Part shown: positions 17,588 to 25,805 of the stretch, piece after piece
How positions within the stretch are numbered: the first letter of the stretch is position 1
Layout of the letters: every line of letters starts with the position of its first letter
NCBI GenBank assembly: GCA_963833585.1
Contig: CAWHYF010000006.1
Coordinates: forward strand, 310,001 to 374,000
Direction of reading: 5' to 3'
From: Bog-756 sp963833585
GTDB taxonomy: Bacteria > Actinomycetota > Acidimicrobiia > Acidimicrobiales > RAAP-2
Length of the DNA: 64,000 bases
Position numbers and translations under genes: made by a program
The notes under the pieces: generated by a model
Told to the model about the DNA's origin: nothing
Database searches by the model: none
The model's input: only the letters and a program-made list of their open reading frames with translations

Positions 17588-17923
17588 ATGGCACGAACGC
17601 GAAGTCTGACGCTCGGACCTGCAGCTCGTCCGGTGGCGATCCCCGAGGCGTTCGATTGGGAGCCAACAGCCTCAGGGACCATCACGCTACCGTTCCATGT
17701 GCGATGGAGTGATCCAGTCGTGGCTTACGACATGGCCGTGCGCGCGGATCGGCTTCGCGTCTACGAGCAGGTCATCCGTGAGGGCACCGAGGCGGACGTA
17801 CGGCACTACGTCGACCCCAAGGAACTCGCCGAGCTCCTCGATGAGCTCGTACTCCCGCCAACGGTCCGACGGACGTGGGAGAAATGGTTCCTACGCCACG
17901 ATGAGGCGCGGGCGGAGTGCTAA
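17588..17923 (+). CDS. Hypothetical protein, probable partner of the AbiEii-like toxin gene
   Basis: This 111-residue soluble protein overlaps the next gene by 7 bases, so the two are translationally coupled. It opens MARTRSLTLGPAARPVAIPE and its middle part reads DMAVRADRLRVYEQVIREGT, then YVDPKELAELLDELVLPP. I see no helix-turn-helix, so it is not an AbiEi-type antitoxin. Its position before an AbiEii-type nucleotidyltransferase suggests an antitoxin or accessory role, but that rests on context alone. The predicted protein is acidic in its second half, as many antitoxins are. Confidence 0.65.
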   Translation: MARTRSLTLGPAARPVAIPEAFDWEPTASGTITLPFHVRWSDPVVAYDMAVRADRLRVYEQVIREGTEADVRHYVDPKELAELLDELVLPPTVRRTWEKWFLRHDEARAEC

Positions 17924-18602
17924 GTGCCATCCAGCTTCGAGTCGCCAGAATCATTGTTGGGCTCGTAGAAGCCGAGGATTTCGCGCTCGCCGGTGGTGCC
18001 GCACTGATCGTCCGTGGCGACGTGGACCGAGCTACTCGGGACCTGGACTTCTTCGGCACCAGTCCCGATGCAGTGGACCACTTGGTTCCAGCCGCGGAGG
18101 CGGCGCTCCAGCAGGCCGGATTCCAAGTCGATCGGCTGATCGACAGCCCCGGATTCACGCGCTTTGTCGTCGCTGACGAACTCGATCGAACGGAGGTCGA
18201 CCTGGCGAGCGACGCTCGGCTCTTCCCCACGGAGACAGGCCCGGGCTTCGACCTCCTGTCATCCGAAGAACTCGCCGCCGACAAGGTACTCGCCGTGTTC
18301 GGTAGGGCGGAGGCCCGCGACTACGTCGATCTCATGTCCATCGAGCCTCGTTTTGGCCTCACACGTCTCTTCGGACTGGCACGCGAGAGGACCGTGGCTT
18401 CAGTCCAGTCGATTTCACCGAGATGCTGGATCGCTTCCCACGTCTTCGGCGGGACGAGTTCCCCATCGATGACGTTCGCTTCGAAGAGCTCCAGCATCGG
18501 GTTCAAGTGTGGCGAGTAGGCGCACTAGAACTGAGTTCGCCGGAGGAACGATCGGCGCGGAGGAATAGGGCTCGAGATACTGGCATGGACCTCGGGCACT
18601 GA
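17917..18602 (+). CDS. AbiEii/AbiGii-type nucleotidyltransferase (toxin family), frameshifted
   Basis: The N-terminal part carries the nucleotidyltransferase motifs of the AbiEii toxin family: FALAGGAALIVRG (GG-x-AL) near residue 25 and DRATRDLDFF (DxD metal site), followed by DLLSSEELAADKVLAVFGRA and EARDYVDLM. Near 18386-18390 the frame breaks. Inserting one base gives REKDRGFSPVDFTEMLDRFP and continues to a stop at 18602, for a full length of about 228 residues. Uncorrected, translation ends at 18519 with an unrelated tail. The family acts in type IV-like toxin-antitoxin and phage-abortive systems by nucleotidyl transfer. The catalytic half is intact, so activity of the truncated form cannot be excluded. 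Confidence 0.78.
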
Positions 18603-18792
18603 GCTCCGAACTCCGAACCTGACCAGCTGCTGAGCAGAGCCGGAACCTCCGGTCCCGATGAGGCATCTGAGTCCTGTCGAGTCCTGCACCTGCCATTTGA
18701 TCTCGCTCCCGATACCCAGGAGGCCCTGTTGGCCGTTGACCTGCCGATTTCTCAGCTTCACCGGTTCAGTCGAAGGTCGCCAGCTACGCCGT

Positions 18793-18805
18793 GAACGTAG
18801 CGCTC
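18793..18805. repeat. 13-bp repeat of the tRNA-Ala anticodon arm
   Basis: GAACGTAGCGCTC here is identical to 18895-18907, which is the anticodon/D-arm junction of the adjacent tRNA-Ala gene. Tyrosine-type integrases often use that part of a tRNA as attB, so this could be a relic att half-site. The two copies are only about 100 bp apart and no integrase gene is present, so a small local duplication is equally likely. The remainder of 18603-18855 shows nothing else. Confidence 0.35.
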
Positions 18806-18855
18806 ATCGGCGTTCCGGAGATTCCACTTTATGGCCCCTGAACTGGCCTTCCGGG

Positions 18856-18928
18856 TGGAGGTGAACGGACTCGAACCGTCGGCCTCTACATTGCGAACGT
18901 AGCGCTCTACCAGCTGAGCTACACCCCC
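18856..18928 (-). tRNA. tRNA-Ala (anticodon CGC)
   Basis: A complete 73-nt cloverleaf reads on the minus strand. The acceptor GGGGGTG pairs with CACCTCC (one G-T pair), with discriminator A. The D-arm is GCTC-AGCTGGTA-GAGC, the anticodon stem-loop is CTACG-TTCGCAA-TGTAG with anticodon CGC, and the T-arm is GACGG-TTCGAGT-CCGTT. The 3' CCA is not encoded. It lies just downstream of the GH18-like gene on the same strand and borders the accessory region to its left. Confidence 0.95.
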
Positions 18929-18990
18929 TGGATCCGACCGAGATTAGCCGCCTCACCTCCGGGCCGGAACCCGAGGCGCCTCCGGCAGGA

Positions 18991-21252
18991 TCAGTGCCCG
19001 ATCGTCGTGGTGGTGGTCGTGGTCGGCGACGTGGTGGTGGTGCTCGCAGGTGCCGTGGTGCTCGTCGACGTCGTCGTGGTGGCACCCGGCGCCACGGTGG
19101 TGCTGGTCGTGGTCGTCGTGGTGGTCGGCGGTGGTGCCGGGGGCACGAAGGTGAACACACCTTGGGCGCAGTCGGCCGGCTGCTGGGCCACCACCACGTC
19201 GACGCCGGGGAGTCCGGAGAAGGTCCACACGTTGAGCGGTGGGCCGGTCTGCAAGCAGGCCAGGGCGGGGGCTGTGGTCGTGAAGGAGCTCACCGTCCCG
19301 ACGAACACCGGGCTCCCGATGGAGGCGGGAGGCGCAAACGGCGAGAGCGGGACGGTGGCTCCGTTCCATACCGCGGTGGAGGCGAACCCAGTCCCCGGCG
19401 GGAGGGTCACGGTCGGTCCGGTCTGGAAATCCTTGGCCGCCGGGGCGTTGCCGAGCAGCGCGGCAAGGTCAGCCGGATTGTTGCCATCCATCCCGAGGGC
19501 CCAGATGCCGACTCCGGCGATGTGGAACGAGTTGGCCAGCTGGGCCTTCAGGGCCAGGGAGGTCGGGTCGTCGAAGAACGTCTCGTGCCATTGGGACCCC
19601 ACCTGGTAGGCGGTCCACGGTGTCTGGGTCGAGGGATCCCAGTAAGTGGGATGGCCCGAGGAGTCGATGACGCCGTCGCTGAGCGGGCTCTCGCCCCCGG
19701 TGGCCTGGGCCGCCCGCGTGCCGTCGGTCGTCGGCCAGTCATAGCCGTAGTAGGGAACACCGAGTATGACCTTGCTCGCCGGTACGGCCGCGGTGAACTC
19801 CTGGAGGGCCTCGGTGTCGTTGTATCCCCCACCCACCAGAGGGGCGGTGGCGCTCGGCACCGATTGGCTGTTCATGTCATAGGCCATCACGAAGAACCCG
19901 TCGACCGCCGGGGCCAGCGCGGCCACGTCGTAGAAGCCGGCGCTGTCGGAGGCCGCGCTGGCGTAGGTGGCCATGGTCACCTGCCAGTGCGGATTGGCAC
20001 CGTGCAGCGCAGTCGACACCTTGGTGATCAGCGAGGTCAGGCCGGTTCGGTCCCCGCTGCCCTGCCCCTCGAAGTCGAAGTTCACGCCGTCGAGGTTCTT
20101 GGCCGACACCGCGGCGATCAGGGCCGCCGACAGACGGGTCGGGGCACTGGGATCCGAGGTGATGGCGTTGAGCGAACTCTGGCTGAAGCAGGTCACGGTG
20201 AGCACCACCCGGTCGCCGGCCGCGTGGGACCGGTTGACCAGGTCCACCAGATCCTGGCTCTCGTACCCATTCCAGCCCGAGCCACTCTCGTTGAGGGTTC
20301 CGTCTGCGTTGGCGTCCACGCTGAAGTAGGCCAGAGTGGTCAGGTCGTTGACGTCGAATCCTGCCGATTGAGGGAGAGTCCAGTAGGGGGCATAGCCGAA
20401 GACCTCGTGCGACTGCAGCGGCGCCGCCCCGGCCAGTGAGGGTGGTGCCGGCTCCGGAGTCGAGGTGGCCACCGGCAGATTGACCGCGGCGTGGACCCTC
20501 GAAGCCTGTAAGCCGTTGCCGACATTGACGGCGTGCGCCGCCGCCGCCGTGTCGGGGGCACTGCCGGCGGCCGACTCGAAGGCACGCCCACTACCGGCCA
20601 ACAGCACCAAGGCCATCAGGCCCACGACCACCGGCCCGACCCGGCGCCGGCCCGGTCCTTGGGGACCCCCGCTACCGTTGCCGAGGGAGGCAGCCCACCC
20701 GGTGGCCGTGGCCCACGCTCCGGCGGCCAGGGCACCCACCGATCGGTCGGCGGATCGCGACCGGACGGTCTCCGTCGCCGCCTCGGACCTGGCGGTGACG
20801 GAACGAAGGAACGGTGCGACCTCGGCGGTCGGCACCACGTAGCGAGACGGTTGCGCACCCCCCGGTCCGAATCCGTCGACCAGCACCAACTCGACCACCC
20901 GGCCAACCGTACCGTCGGCCAACAGGGCCGGATGAGAGACGCCGGCCCCGCGCAACGCCGACCACGGGATCAGCGAGGGGACCTGGCGCGGCGACCCGCT
21001 GGGGGACCCCACCGCCACCCCGACCACCAGCCCGACCTCGTCGGCGACGAGGTCGACCGGGGCGGCCGGCTCGAGGGCCGGGTATTCGGACGGCCGAACG
21101 CCGGGCTCGCCTGGGAACAGCGCCGGCTCCTGCGGGGCGAGGGGCAGGGCCCCGTGGACCACGGATCCCGCCGCTGGGCGTCGAGCATCGTGTGGACGGC
21201 GGGTTGGTCTCATGGAGGGTTCTCGGGGAGAAGCGGCCGGCGCCGTAGTCAT
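18991..21252 (-). CDS. GH18-family glycosidase-like protein with N-terminal cytoplasmic region and Thr-rich tail
   Basis: This 753-residue protein is organised in four parts. Residues 1-205 are predicted cytoplasmic, with a PRC-barrel-like Val-rich stretch (DLVADEVGLVVGVAVG). A membrane helix follows (VGPVVVGLMALVLLAG). Then comes an extracytoplasmic GH18 barrel of about 330 residues starting VFGYAPYWTLPQSAGFDVND. The tail is rich in Thr/Pro. The catalytic motif is DGVNFDFE, retaining the first Asp, the penultimate Asp and the acid Glu of DGxDxDxE, as in spore-cortex and LysM-type GH18 enzymes. A role in glycan or cell-wall turnover is likely. It starts at 21252, divergent from the PIN-TRAM gene across a structured gap. 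Confidence 0.83.
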   Translation of the reverse strand: MTTAPAASPREPSMRPTRRPHDARRPAAGSVVHGALPLAPQEPALFPGEPGVRPSEYPALEPAAPVDLVADEVGLVVGVAVGSPSGSPRQVPSLIPWSALRGAGVSHPALLADGTVGRVVELVLVDGFGPGGAQPSRYVVPTAEVAPFLRSVTARSEAATETVRSRSADRSVGALAAGAWATATGWAASLGNGSGGPQGPGRRRVGPVVVGLMALVLLAGSGRAFESAAGSAPDTAAAAHAVNVGNGLQASRVHAAVNLPVATSTPEPAPPSLAGAAPLQSHEVFGYAPYWTLPQSAGFDVNDLTTLAYFSVDANADGTLNESGSGWNGYESQDLVDLVNRSHAAGDRVVLTVTCFSQSSLNAITSDPSAPTRLSAALIAAVSAKNLDGVNFDFEGQGSGDRTGLTSLITKVSTALHGANPHWQVTMATYASAASDSAGFYDVAALAPAVDGFFVMAYDMNSQSVPSATAPLVGGGYNDTEALQEFTAAVPASKVILGVPYYGYDWPTTDGTRAAQATGGESPLSDGVIDSSGHPTYWDPSTQTPWTAYQVGSQWHETFFDDPTSLALKAQLANSFHIAGVGIWALGMDGNNPADLAALLGNAPAAKDFQTGPTVTLPPGTGFASTAVWNGATVPLSPFAPPASIGSPVFVGTVSSFTTTAPALACLQTGPPLNVWTFSGLPGVDVVVAQQPADCAQGVFTFVPPAPPPTTTTTTTSTTVAPGATTTTSTSTTAPASTTTTSPTTTTTTTIGH

Positions 21253-21289
21253 CGGCGGGGTGCGCTAACCGCACTGTCTGTAACTAATT

Positions 21290-21407
21290 TAACACTCTGA
21301 GCGGTGTTAGGCCAGGGATCAGAGCATCCGTTTCCGCCGGTCAAGCCACGGTAGATGGGCACAGAACCCATCCGAAAGGGGTGTAACTAAAGGTTTACCT
21401 TCCCCTT
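21290..21407. promoter_or_regulatory. Hairpin-rich divergent intergenic region
   Basis: Between the GH18-like and PIN-TRAM genes there are three inverted repeats. These are TAACAC/GTGTTA (21290-21309, 8-nt loop), GATGGG/CCCATC (21354-21372, 7-nt loop) and AAGGGG/CCCCTT (21376-21407, 20-nt loop). The gap is about 250 bp and could hold a structured 5' leader for the glycosidase or overlapping operators. I could not match it to a known riboswitch class by eye. Confidence 0.4.
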
Positions 21408-21506
21408 CCGACAATTACTGTGCAGGCCGTCGTTCCCGTGGCGAAACCAGACTGGTCACCATGAAGCCGTTCTCCTCCCATCGCAGCCGGCCGAGCCGGT
21501 AGCTCC

Positions 21507-22580
21507 GTGCTCTTCGTCGAAGGCTTTCGCCTGCTGTTCGTCCTGGCCGGATCGGCGGCCGGCTTCGAGATCGGCCGCCACACCCAATCGAGCCCCCATG
21601 CGCCGGTCATCGGGCTCCTGCTCGGGGCGGCCATCACCTATGTGCTCGGTGGGGTCGCCGGCCGGCTGGCCGACCGGGGCCTCCAGCATGCCGTGTTCCT
21701 CTTTCGGAACACTCCTCCCGGTGAGGTCTTCGCCGCCTCGATCATCTCCACCACCGGGATGCTGCTGGGGCTGGTCGTCGGGCTGCCCGTCCTGCTGTTG
21801 GCCCGGTCGGGCTTCACCTTGCTGTTGATGGCGGTGGCCTCATGGGTCCTGGCCACGTTGGGGTGGAGGCTCGGTTCGGTCAAGGGGCGACAGATCATCG
21901 CGGCAGCCGGCCTGACCCGCATTCTCGCCCCTCCGTCCGTCCCGCCCCAGGGCCACGCTCTGCTGGTCGACGGCTCCGCGGTGATGGACCGCTACCTGAT
22001 GGTCCTGGGCCGGAACGGGCTGCTACCGGGAGGGCTGGTCATCCCCCAGTTCGTCGTCGACCACCTTCAGGCGGTGGCCGAGGCACCCGACCCGGTCAGC
22101 TCCCGACGGGCTCGCCGCGGTCTGGAGTCGGTGGAGGCCCTCCGCGAGTTCGGCGTTCCGGTCCACCTGGCCCGGGACGAGGTTCCCGAGGTCGACGACC
22201 TGGTGATCAAGCTGCTGACGGTGGCCCGCCGGGTGGGACTGCGGATCGGCACGTGTTCGAGCGCCGTCGTGGACGAAGCGGCGCGCTGGGACGTGGCCGT
22301 GGTCGACCTGCGCGAAGTGGCCCACGGCCTCAGTCCCGAACACCTGCCCGGGGAACATCTCGACGTGGAACTCATCCGCGAGGGTCGTCAGCCCCGTCAG
22401 GCCATCGGGTACCTGCCCGACGGCGACATGGTGGTGGTCAATGACGCCACCCACATGGTCGACCAGGGCGCCGTGCAGGTGACCGTGCTCTCGACCCGGC
22501 CCACCAGCCAGGGAATCATGGTCTTTGCCAAACTGGCCTCGGACCGGAGCCCCGCTCCGGAGCTCAGTCACCTCGACTGA
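21507..22580 (+). CDS. PIN-TRAM domain membrane protein (YacL-like)
   Basis: This 357-residue protein has three or four N-terminal membrane segments (for example VIGLLLGAAITYVLGGVAG and MLLGLVVGLPVLLLA). A PIN nuclease-like domain follows from about residue 148 (ALLVDGSAVMDRY), and it ends with a TRAM domain (RQAIGYLPDGDMVVV, VQVTVLSTRPTSQGIMVFAK). This is the YacL layout. One point is odd: where canonical members have TNDxNL, contributing an active-site Asp, this protein reads GTCSSAVVDEAA, so one acidic ligand appears to be lost while VDG and EVDDLVIKL remain. RNA binding without cleavage is possible. The start is GTG at 21507. Confidence 0.82.
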   Translation: MLFVEGFRLLFVLAGSAAGFEIGRHTQSSPHAPVIGLLLGAAITYVLGGVAGRLADRGLQHAVFLFRNTPPGEVFAASIISTTGMLLGLVVGLPVLLLARSGFTLLLMAVASWVLATLGWRLGSVKGRQIIAAAGLTRILAPPSVPPQGHALLVDGSAVMDRYLMVLGRNGLLPGGLVIPQFVVDHLQAVAEAPDPVSSRRARRGLESVEALREFGVPVHLARDEVPEVDDLVIKLLTVARRVGLRIGTCSSAVVDEAARWDVAVVDLREVAHGLSPEHLPGEHLDVELIREGRQPRQAIGYLPDGDMVVVNDATHMVDQGAVQVTVLSTRPTSQGIMVFAKLASDRSPAPELSHLD

Positions 22581-22667
22581 ACCAGAACGACCCGGTGCGG
22601 CGATTCTGACTGCTGCCGCGGTCACCAGACGGGGGCGGTCAGCGGTGGGCGCTCCGTGGCCCCCGCG

Positions 22668-24068
22668 CTACGCGCTCTTGACCGCGGCCACCAACTTGGT
22701 CAGGGTGTCCTTGGCGTCACCGAACAGCAACGTCGTCTTGTCGTCGAAGAGCAGGTCGTTGTCGATGCCGGCGAAGCCTGGCCGCATCGACCGCTTGAGG
22801 AACACGATGTTCTCGGCCTCGTCGGCATGGACGATCGGCATGCCGTAGATCGGGCTCCCCGGGGTGTTCTTGGCCGCCGGGTTGACCGTGTCGTTGGCTC
22901 CGACCACGAGGGCCACGTCCGCGGTGGCCATCTCCGGATTGGCCTCGTCCATCTCCTTCAACTCGTCGTAGGGCACGTTGGCCTCGGCGAGGAGCACGTT
23001 CATGTGGCCGGGCATCCGGCCGGCCACGGGATGGATGGCGTAGAAGACCTCCACCCCCCGCTCCATCAGCAGGTCGGCCAACTCACGCGCCGTGTGCTGG
23101 GCCTGGGCCACCGCCAGTCCGTACCCCGGGATGATCACGACCTTGCGGGCGTAGGCCAACAGCACTCCGATGTCCTCGGGCGTCCCGGACCTCACCGTGC
23201 GGGTCTCACCCGTGCCGTCCGCACCTCCGGTTGCGGTCACCACCGAACCGAAGGCGCTGAACAGCACATTGGCCAACGAGCGGCCCATGGCCTTGGACAT
23301 CATGCGGGTGAGCAGGATCCCCGACGCACCTACCAGGGTGCCGGCGATGATCAGCAGGTTGTTGTCCAGGGTGAAGCCCGACGCCGCCACGGCCAGACCG
23401 GTGAAGGAGTTGAGCAGGGAGATGAGCACCGGCACGTCGGCACCGCCGATGGGCAGCACGAAGATCACTCCCAGGACCAGGGAGAGCAATGCCGTGGCCA
23501 CCAGCAGCGGGACACTGGCCGTCACCACCGTGGCCACGGCCAGGCCCACGATGGCCACGCCCACCATGGCGTTGATCACCTGCTGGGCCGGGTAGGTCAC
23601 CGGACGTCCGGTCATCAGCTCCTGCAATTTGGCGAAGGCGATGGCACTGCCGGCGAAGGAGACGCACCCCACCAGGACCCCGAAGAGGACCTCGACGATG
23701 TGGTACACCGCCGGCTTGGTGGGGGCCACGATCAGGAAGTACACCATGGAGATCAGGGCTGCGGCCCCACCACCGACCCCGTTGAAGATGGCCACCATCT
23801 GGGGCATGGCGGTCATCTTCACCTTGCGGGCCGCCGGCACGGCGATTGCGGCCCCGAGGGCCATCGCCACCAGGGTCAGGATCAGGTTCAGCGAGTGGGC
23901 CCGTACCTGTGGGTAGGCGAAGGTCATCCCCACCGCCACTGACGCCGCGGCCGCCGCCAGGAGGTTGCCGTTGCGGGCGTGCTTGGGGGAGCTGAGCCCC
24001 TTCAGGGCCAGGATGAAGCCGATGGCGGCCAGGAGGTAGACCAGGTCGATCCAGGTATTCAGCGTCAC
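22668..24068 (-). CDS. pntB: NAD(P)(+) transhydrogenase subunit beta
   Basis: This 466-residue subunit has about nine membrane segments (domain II), followed by the NADP(H)-binding domain III with PGYGLAVAQAQHTARELADL and the loop VVGANDTVNPAAKNTPGSPI. PntB completes the proton-translocating transhydrogenase in the cytoplasmic membrane, which drives NADPH formation from NADH using the proton gradient. Its GTG start overlaps the stop of the preceding gene (GTGA at 24065-24068). It is last in a three-gene operon with the alpha subunit split in two. It converges on the PIN-TRAM gene with about 87 bp between. Confidence 0.96.
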   Translation of the reverse strand: MTLNTWIDLVYLLAAIGFILALKGLSSPKHARNGNLLAAAAASVAVGMTFAYPQVRAHSLNLILTLVAMALGAAIAVPAARKVKMTAMPQMVAIFNGVGGGAAALISMVYFLIVAPTKPAVYHIVEVLFGVLVGCVSFAGSAIAFAKLQELMTGRPVTYPAQQVINAMVGVAIVGLAVATVVTASVPLLVATALLSLVLGVIFVLPIGGADVPVLISLLNSFTGLAVAASGFTLDNNLLIIAGTLVGASGILLTRMMSKAMGRSLANVLFSAFGSVVTATGGADGTGETRTVRSGTPEDIGVLLAYARKVVIIPGYGLAVAQAQHTARELADLLMERGVEVFYAIHPVAGRMPGHMNVLLAEANVPYDELKEMDEANPEMATADVALVVGANDTVNPAAKNTPGSPIYGMPIVHADEAENIVFLKRSMRPGFAGIDNDLLFDDKTTLLFGDAKDTLTKLVAAVKSA

Positions 24069-24409
24069 TTGGCGCCGCCGCTCGTCTCGTCGTCGGCCCC
24101 GTCACGGGGCTTCGGGGACCGCTCGGATGGCTTGGCCTTGAACATCTCCAGCATCCGGTCGGTGACCACGAACCCGCCGACGATGTTGAGGGTCGCCAGC
24201 AGTACCGCGAAGAACGCCAGGGTGATCTGCACCGCCCCGTGAGACTCCCCCATGATCAGGATGGTCCCCACCAGCACGATGCCGTGGATGGCGTTGCTCC
24301 CCGACATCAGCGGCGTGTGCAAGATGCTCGGCACGGCGTTGATGACCTCGATCCCGACGAAGGCGGCCAGGATGAAGACGGTCAGAAACTCGAGAATCCC
24401 GGTGCTCAT
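24065..24409 (-). CDS. pntAB: NAD(P) transhydrogenase subunit alpha, membrane part
   Basis: This 114-residue protein corresponds to the C-terminal membrane part of the alpha subunit. It has three hydrophobic helices (LTVFILAAFVGIEVINAVPS, GIVLVGTILIMGE, ITLAFFAVLLATLNIVGGFV). The family signature VPSILHTPLMSGSNAIHGIV is complete. In many actinobacteria and alpha-proteobacteria PntA is encoded as two polypeptides, as here. Both ends overlap neighbouring genes by 4 bases, so the three subunits are made together. The charged C-terminal tail after residue 95 is probably cytoplasmic. Confidence 0.95.
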   Translation of the reverse strand: MSTGILEFLTVFILAAFVGIEVINAVPSILHTPLMSGSNAIHGIVLVGTILIMGESHGAVQITLAFFAVLLATLNIVGGFVVTDRMLEMFKAKPSERSPKPRDGADDETSGGAK

Positions 24410-25620
24410 GACTCCGTCTCCCCATCGGTTGCCGACGGCTCCGCCGTCTCCGGTGCCGGCGGCTCCGGCGCGGGTGGTTCGGGGGCCGGTGCGGCCAACC
24501 CCAGGGCCTCGGCCGTCGGTCCATGGACCACGGTCCCGGCCCGGACCACGCAGGTCCCGGCCACGATCTCGTCCTCGAAGTCCGGGGACAACTGTCCGTC
24601 CTTGACCAGAAGGCCCAAGAAGTTGGCGACGTTCCTGGCGTAGAGGAAGCTGGCGTGGGTGGGCATGGAGGACGGGGCATTGGTGAGCCCCACCACCGTG
24701 ACCCCGTGGTGGTGGACGTCCTGACCGGGCTCCGACAACTCGCAGTTCCCCCCCGAGTCGGCCGCCATGTCCACGATCACCGAGCCCTCGCCCATCCCCT
24801 CGACCATGGCCGTGGTCACCAGGACCGGCGCCTGGCGCCCGGGGATCTGGGCCGTGGTGATCACGACGTCCGAGGCCGCCACCTCGGCGGCCAAGAGCTC
24901 CTGCTGCCTGGCCAGGTACTCGGCCGACTGCTCCTTGGCATACCCGCCGGCGCCGTCCTGGGTCTCGAGGTCGAGCTCCACGAACTTGGCCCCGAGACTC
25001 TGCACCTCTTCCTTGGCCGCCGCCCGGACGTCGTAGGCCCGGACCACCGCACCCAACCGTCGGGCGGTGGCGATGGCCTGCAGCCCGGCCACACCGGCCC
25101 CCATGACCAACACTTTGGCCGGTGGAACGGTGCCGGCGGCCGTCATGAACATCGGGAAGAACTTGGCCAGGTGCTCGGCAGCTGACAGGCCGGCGCGGTA
25201 GCCCGACACCGTGGCCTGCGACGACAGGGCGTCCATGGACTGGGCCCGGCTGATGCGGGGCAGCAGGTCCAGGCTGTACACCGTGGCCCCGCGGCCGGCC
25301 AGGGCCTGCACGGTGCCGGCGGCGGCCACCGGCTGAAGGAAGCTGATCAGCGATACTCCCTCCGGGAGGACCGCCACCTCCTCGTCGGTCGGGGGCTGGA
25401 CCCTGGCCACCACCGAGGCGCCGGCCAGGGCGGCGGCGGCACTCTCGACGACGGTGGCACCGGCGGCGCGGTAGGCGTCGTCGCCGAACCGGGCCGCCAC
25501 ACCGGCGCCTGACTCCACCACCACCTCGACCCCGGTCTTGGCCAGCCTCGAAGCGACCTCGGGGACGATCGCCACCCGATCCTCACCCGGGCGCGACTCT
25601 TTCAGCACAGCGAGTTTCAC
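24406..25620 (-). CDS. pntAA: NAD(P) transhydrogenase subunit alpha, NAD(H)-binding part
   Basis: This 404-residue soluble subunit corresponds to domain I. It begins with KLAVLKESRPGEDRVAIVPE, carries the dinucleotide fold KVLVMGAGVAGLQAIATARR around residue 165, and has VITTAQIPGRQAPVLVT and VIVDMAADSGGNCE, all characteristic of alanine dehydrogenase/PntA proteins. The last 35 residues are a Pro/Glu-rich tail that is not part of the family core. It binds NAD(H) on the cytoplasmic face and hands hydride to the NADP domain of PntB. The GTG start at 25620 lacks a ribosome site but lies 8 bases from a TATACC hexamer, so the message is probably leaderless. Confidence 0.95.
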   Translation of the reverse strand: MKLAVLKESRPGEDRVAIVPEVASRLAKTGVEVVVESGAGVAARFGDDAYRAAGATVVESAAAALAGASVVARVQPPTDEEVAVLPEGVSLISFLQPVAAAGTVQALAGRGATVYSLDLLPRISRAQSMDALSSQATVSGYRAGLSAAEHLAKFFPMFMTAAGTVPPAKVLVMGAGVAGLQAIATARRLGAVVRAYDVRAAAKEEVQSLGAKFVELDLETQDGAGGYAKEQSAEYLARQQELLAAEVAASDVVITTAQIPGRQAPVLVTTAMVEGMGEGSVIVDMAADSGGNCELSEPGQDVHHHGVTVVGLTNAPSSMPTHASFLYARNVANFLGLLVKDGQLSPDFEDEIVAGTCVVRAGTVVHGPTAEALGLAAPAPEPPAPEPPAPETAEPSATDGETES

Positions 25621-25627
25621 GGCCAGA

Positions 25628-25633
25628 GGTATA
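25628..25633 (-). promoter_or_regulatory. Candidate -10 element of a leaderless pnt promoter
   Basis: On the minus strand the hexamer TATACC, preceded by TTG, ends 8 bases before the GTG start of the first pnt gene. There is no Shine-Dalgarno sequence. This is the spacing expected when transcription begins at the start codon, a common arrangement in actinobacteria. Confidence 0.4.
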
Positions 25634-25680
25634 CAACAAATCGGGGGATCCGCCTACCGAGACCCCGGTCATGGCGGGGT

Positions 25681-25745
25681 CCGGGTCGATTCGGGCGGGT
25701 CCGGGGTCGGTTCGGGCCGGTCGGGGTCGGTTCGGGTCGGTCGGG
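25681..25745. repeat. 20-bp tandem repeat upstream of the pnt operon
   Basis: Two nearly identical 20-bp units (25702-25721 and 25722-25741, one mismatch) of the form CGGGGTCGGTTCGGGCCGGT follow a diverged third unit at 25681. They lie in the roughly 185-bp gap between the EAL gene's 3' end and the pnt promoter. They have no coding potential that I can support. Confidence 0.75.
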
Positions 25746-25805
25746 CCCTCACCCGGCGCCGGGAGGGTCGCCGCCGCCCTGGTCGGAGCCCGTTGGCCCG
25801 GGGCC

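Noticed and set aside
17331..17609. 92-codon open frame beginning with GDEGTRTPT-like sequence
   Set aside because: That peptide is the usual false translation across a tRNA 3' end, here the decayed tRNA-like element.
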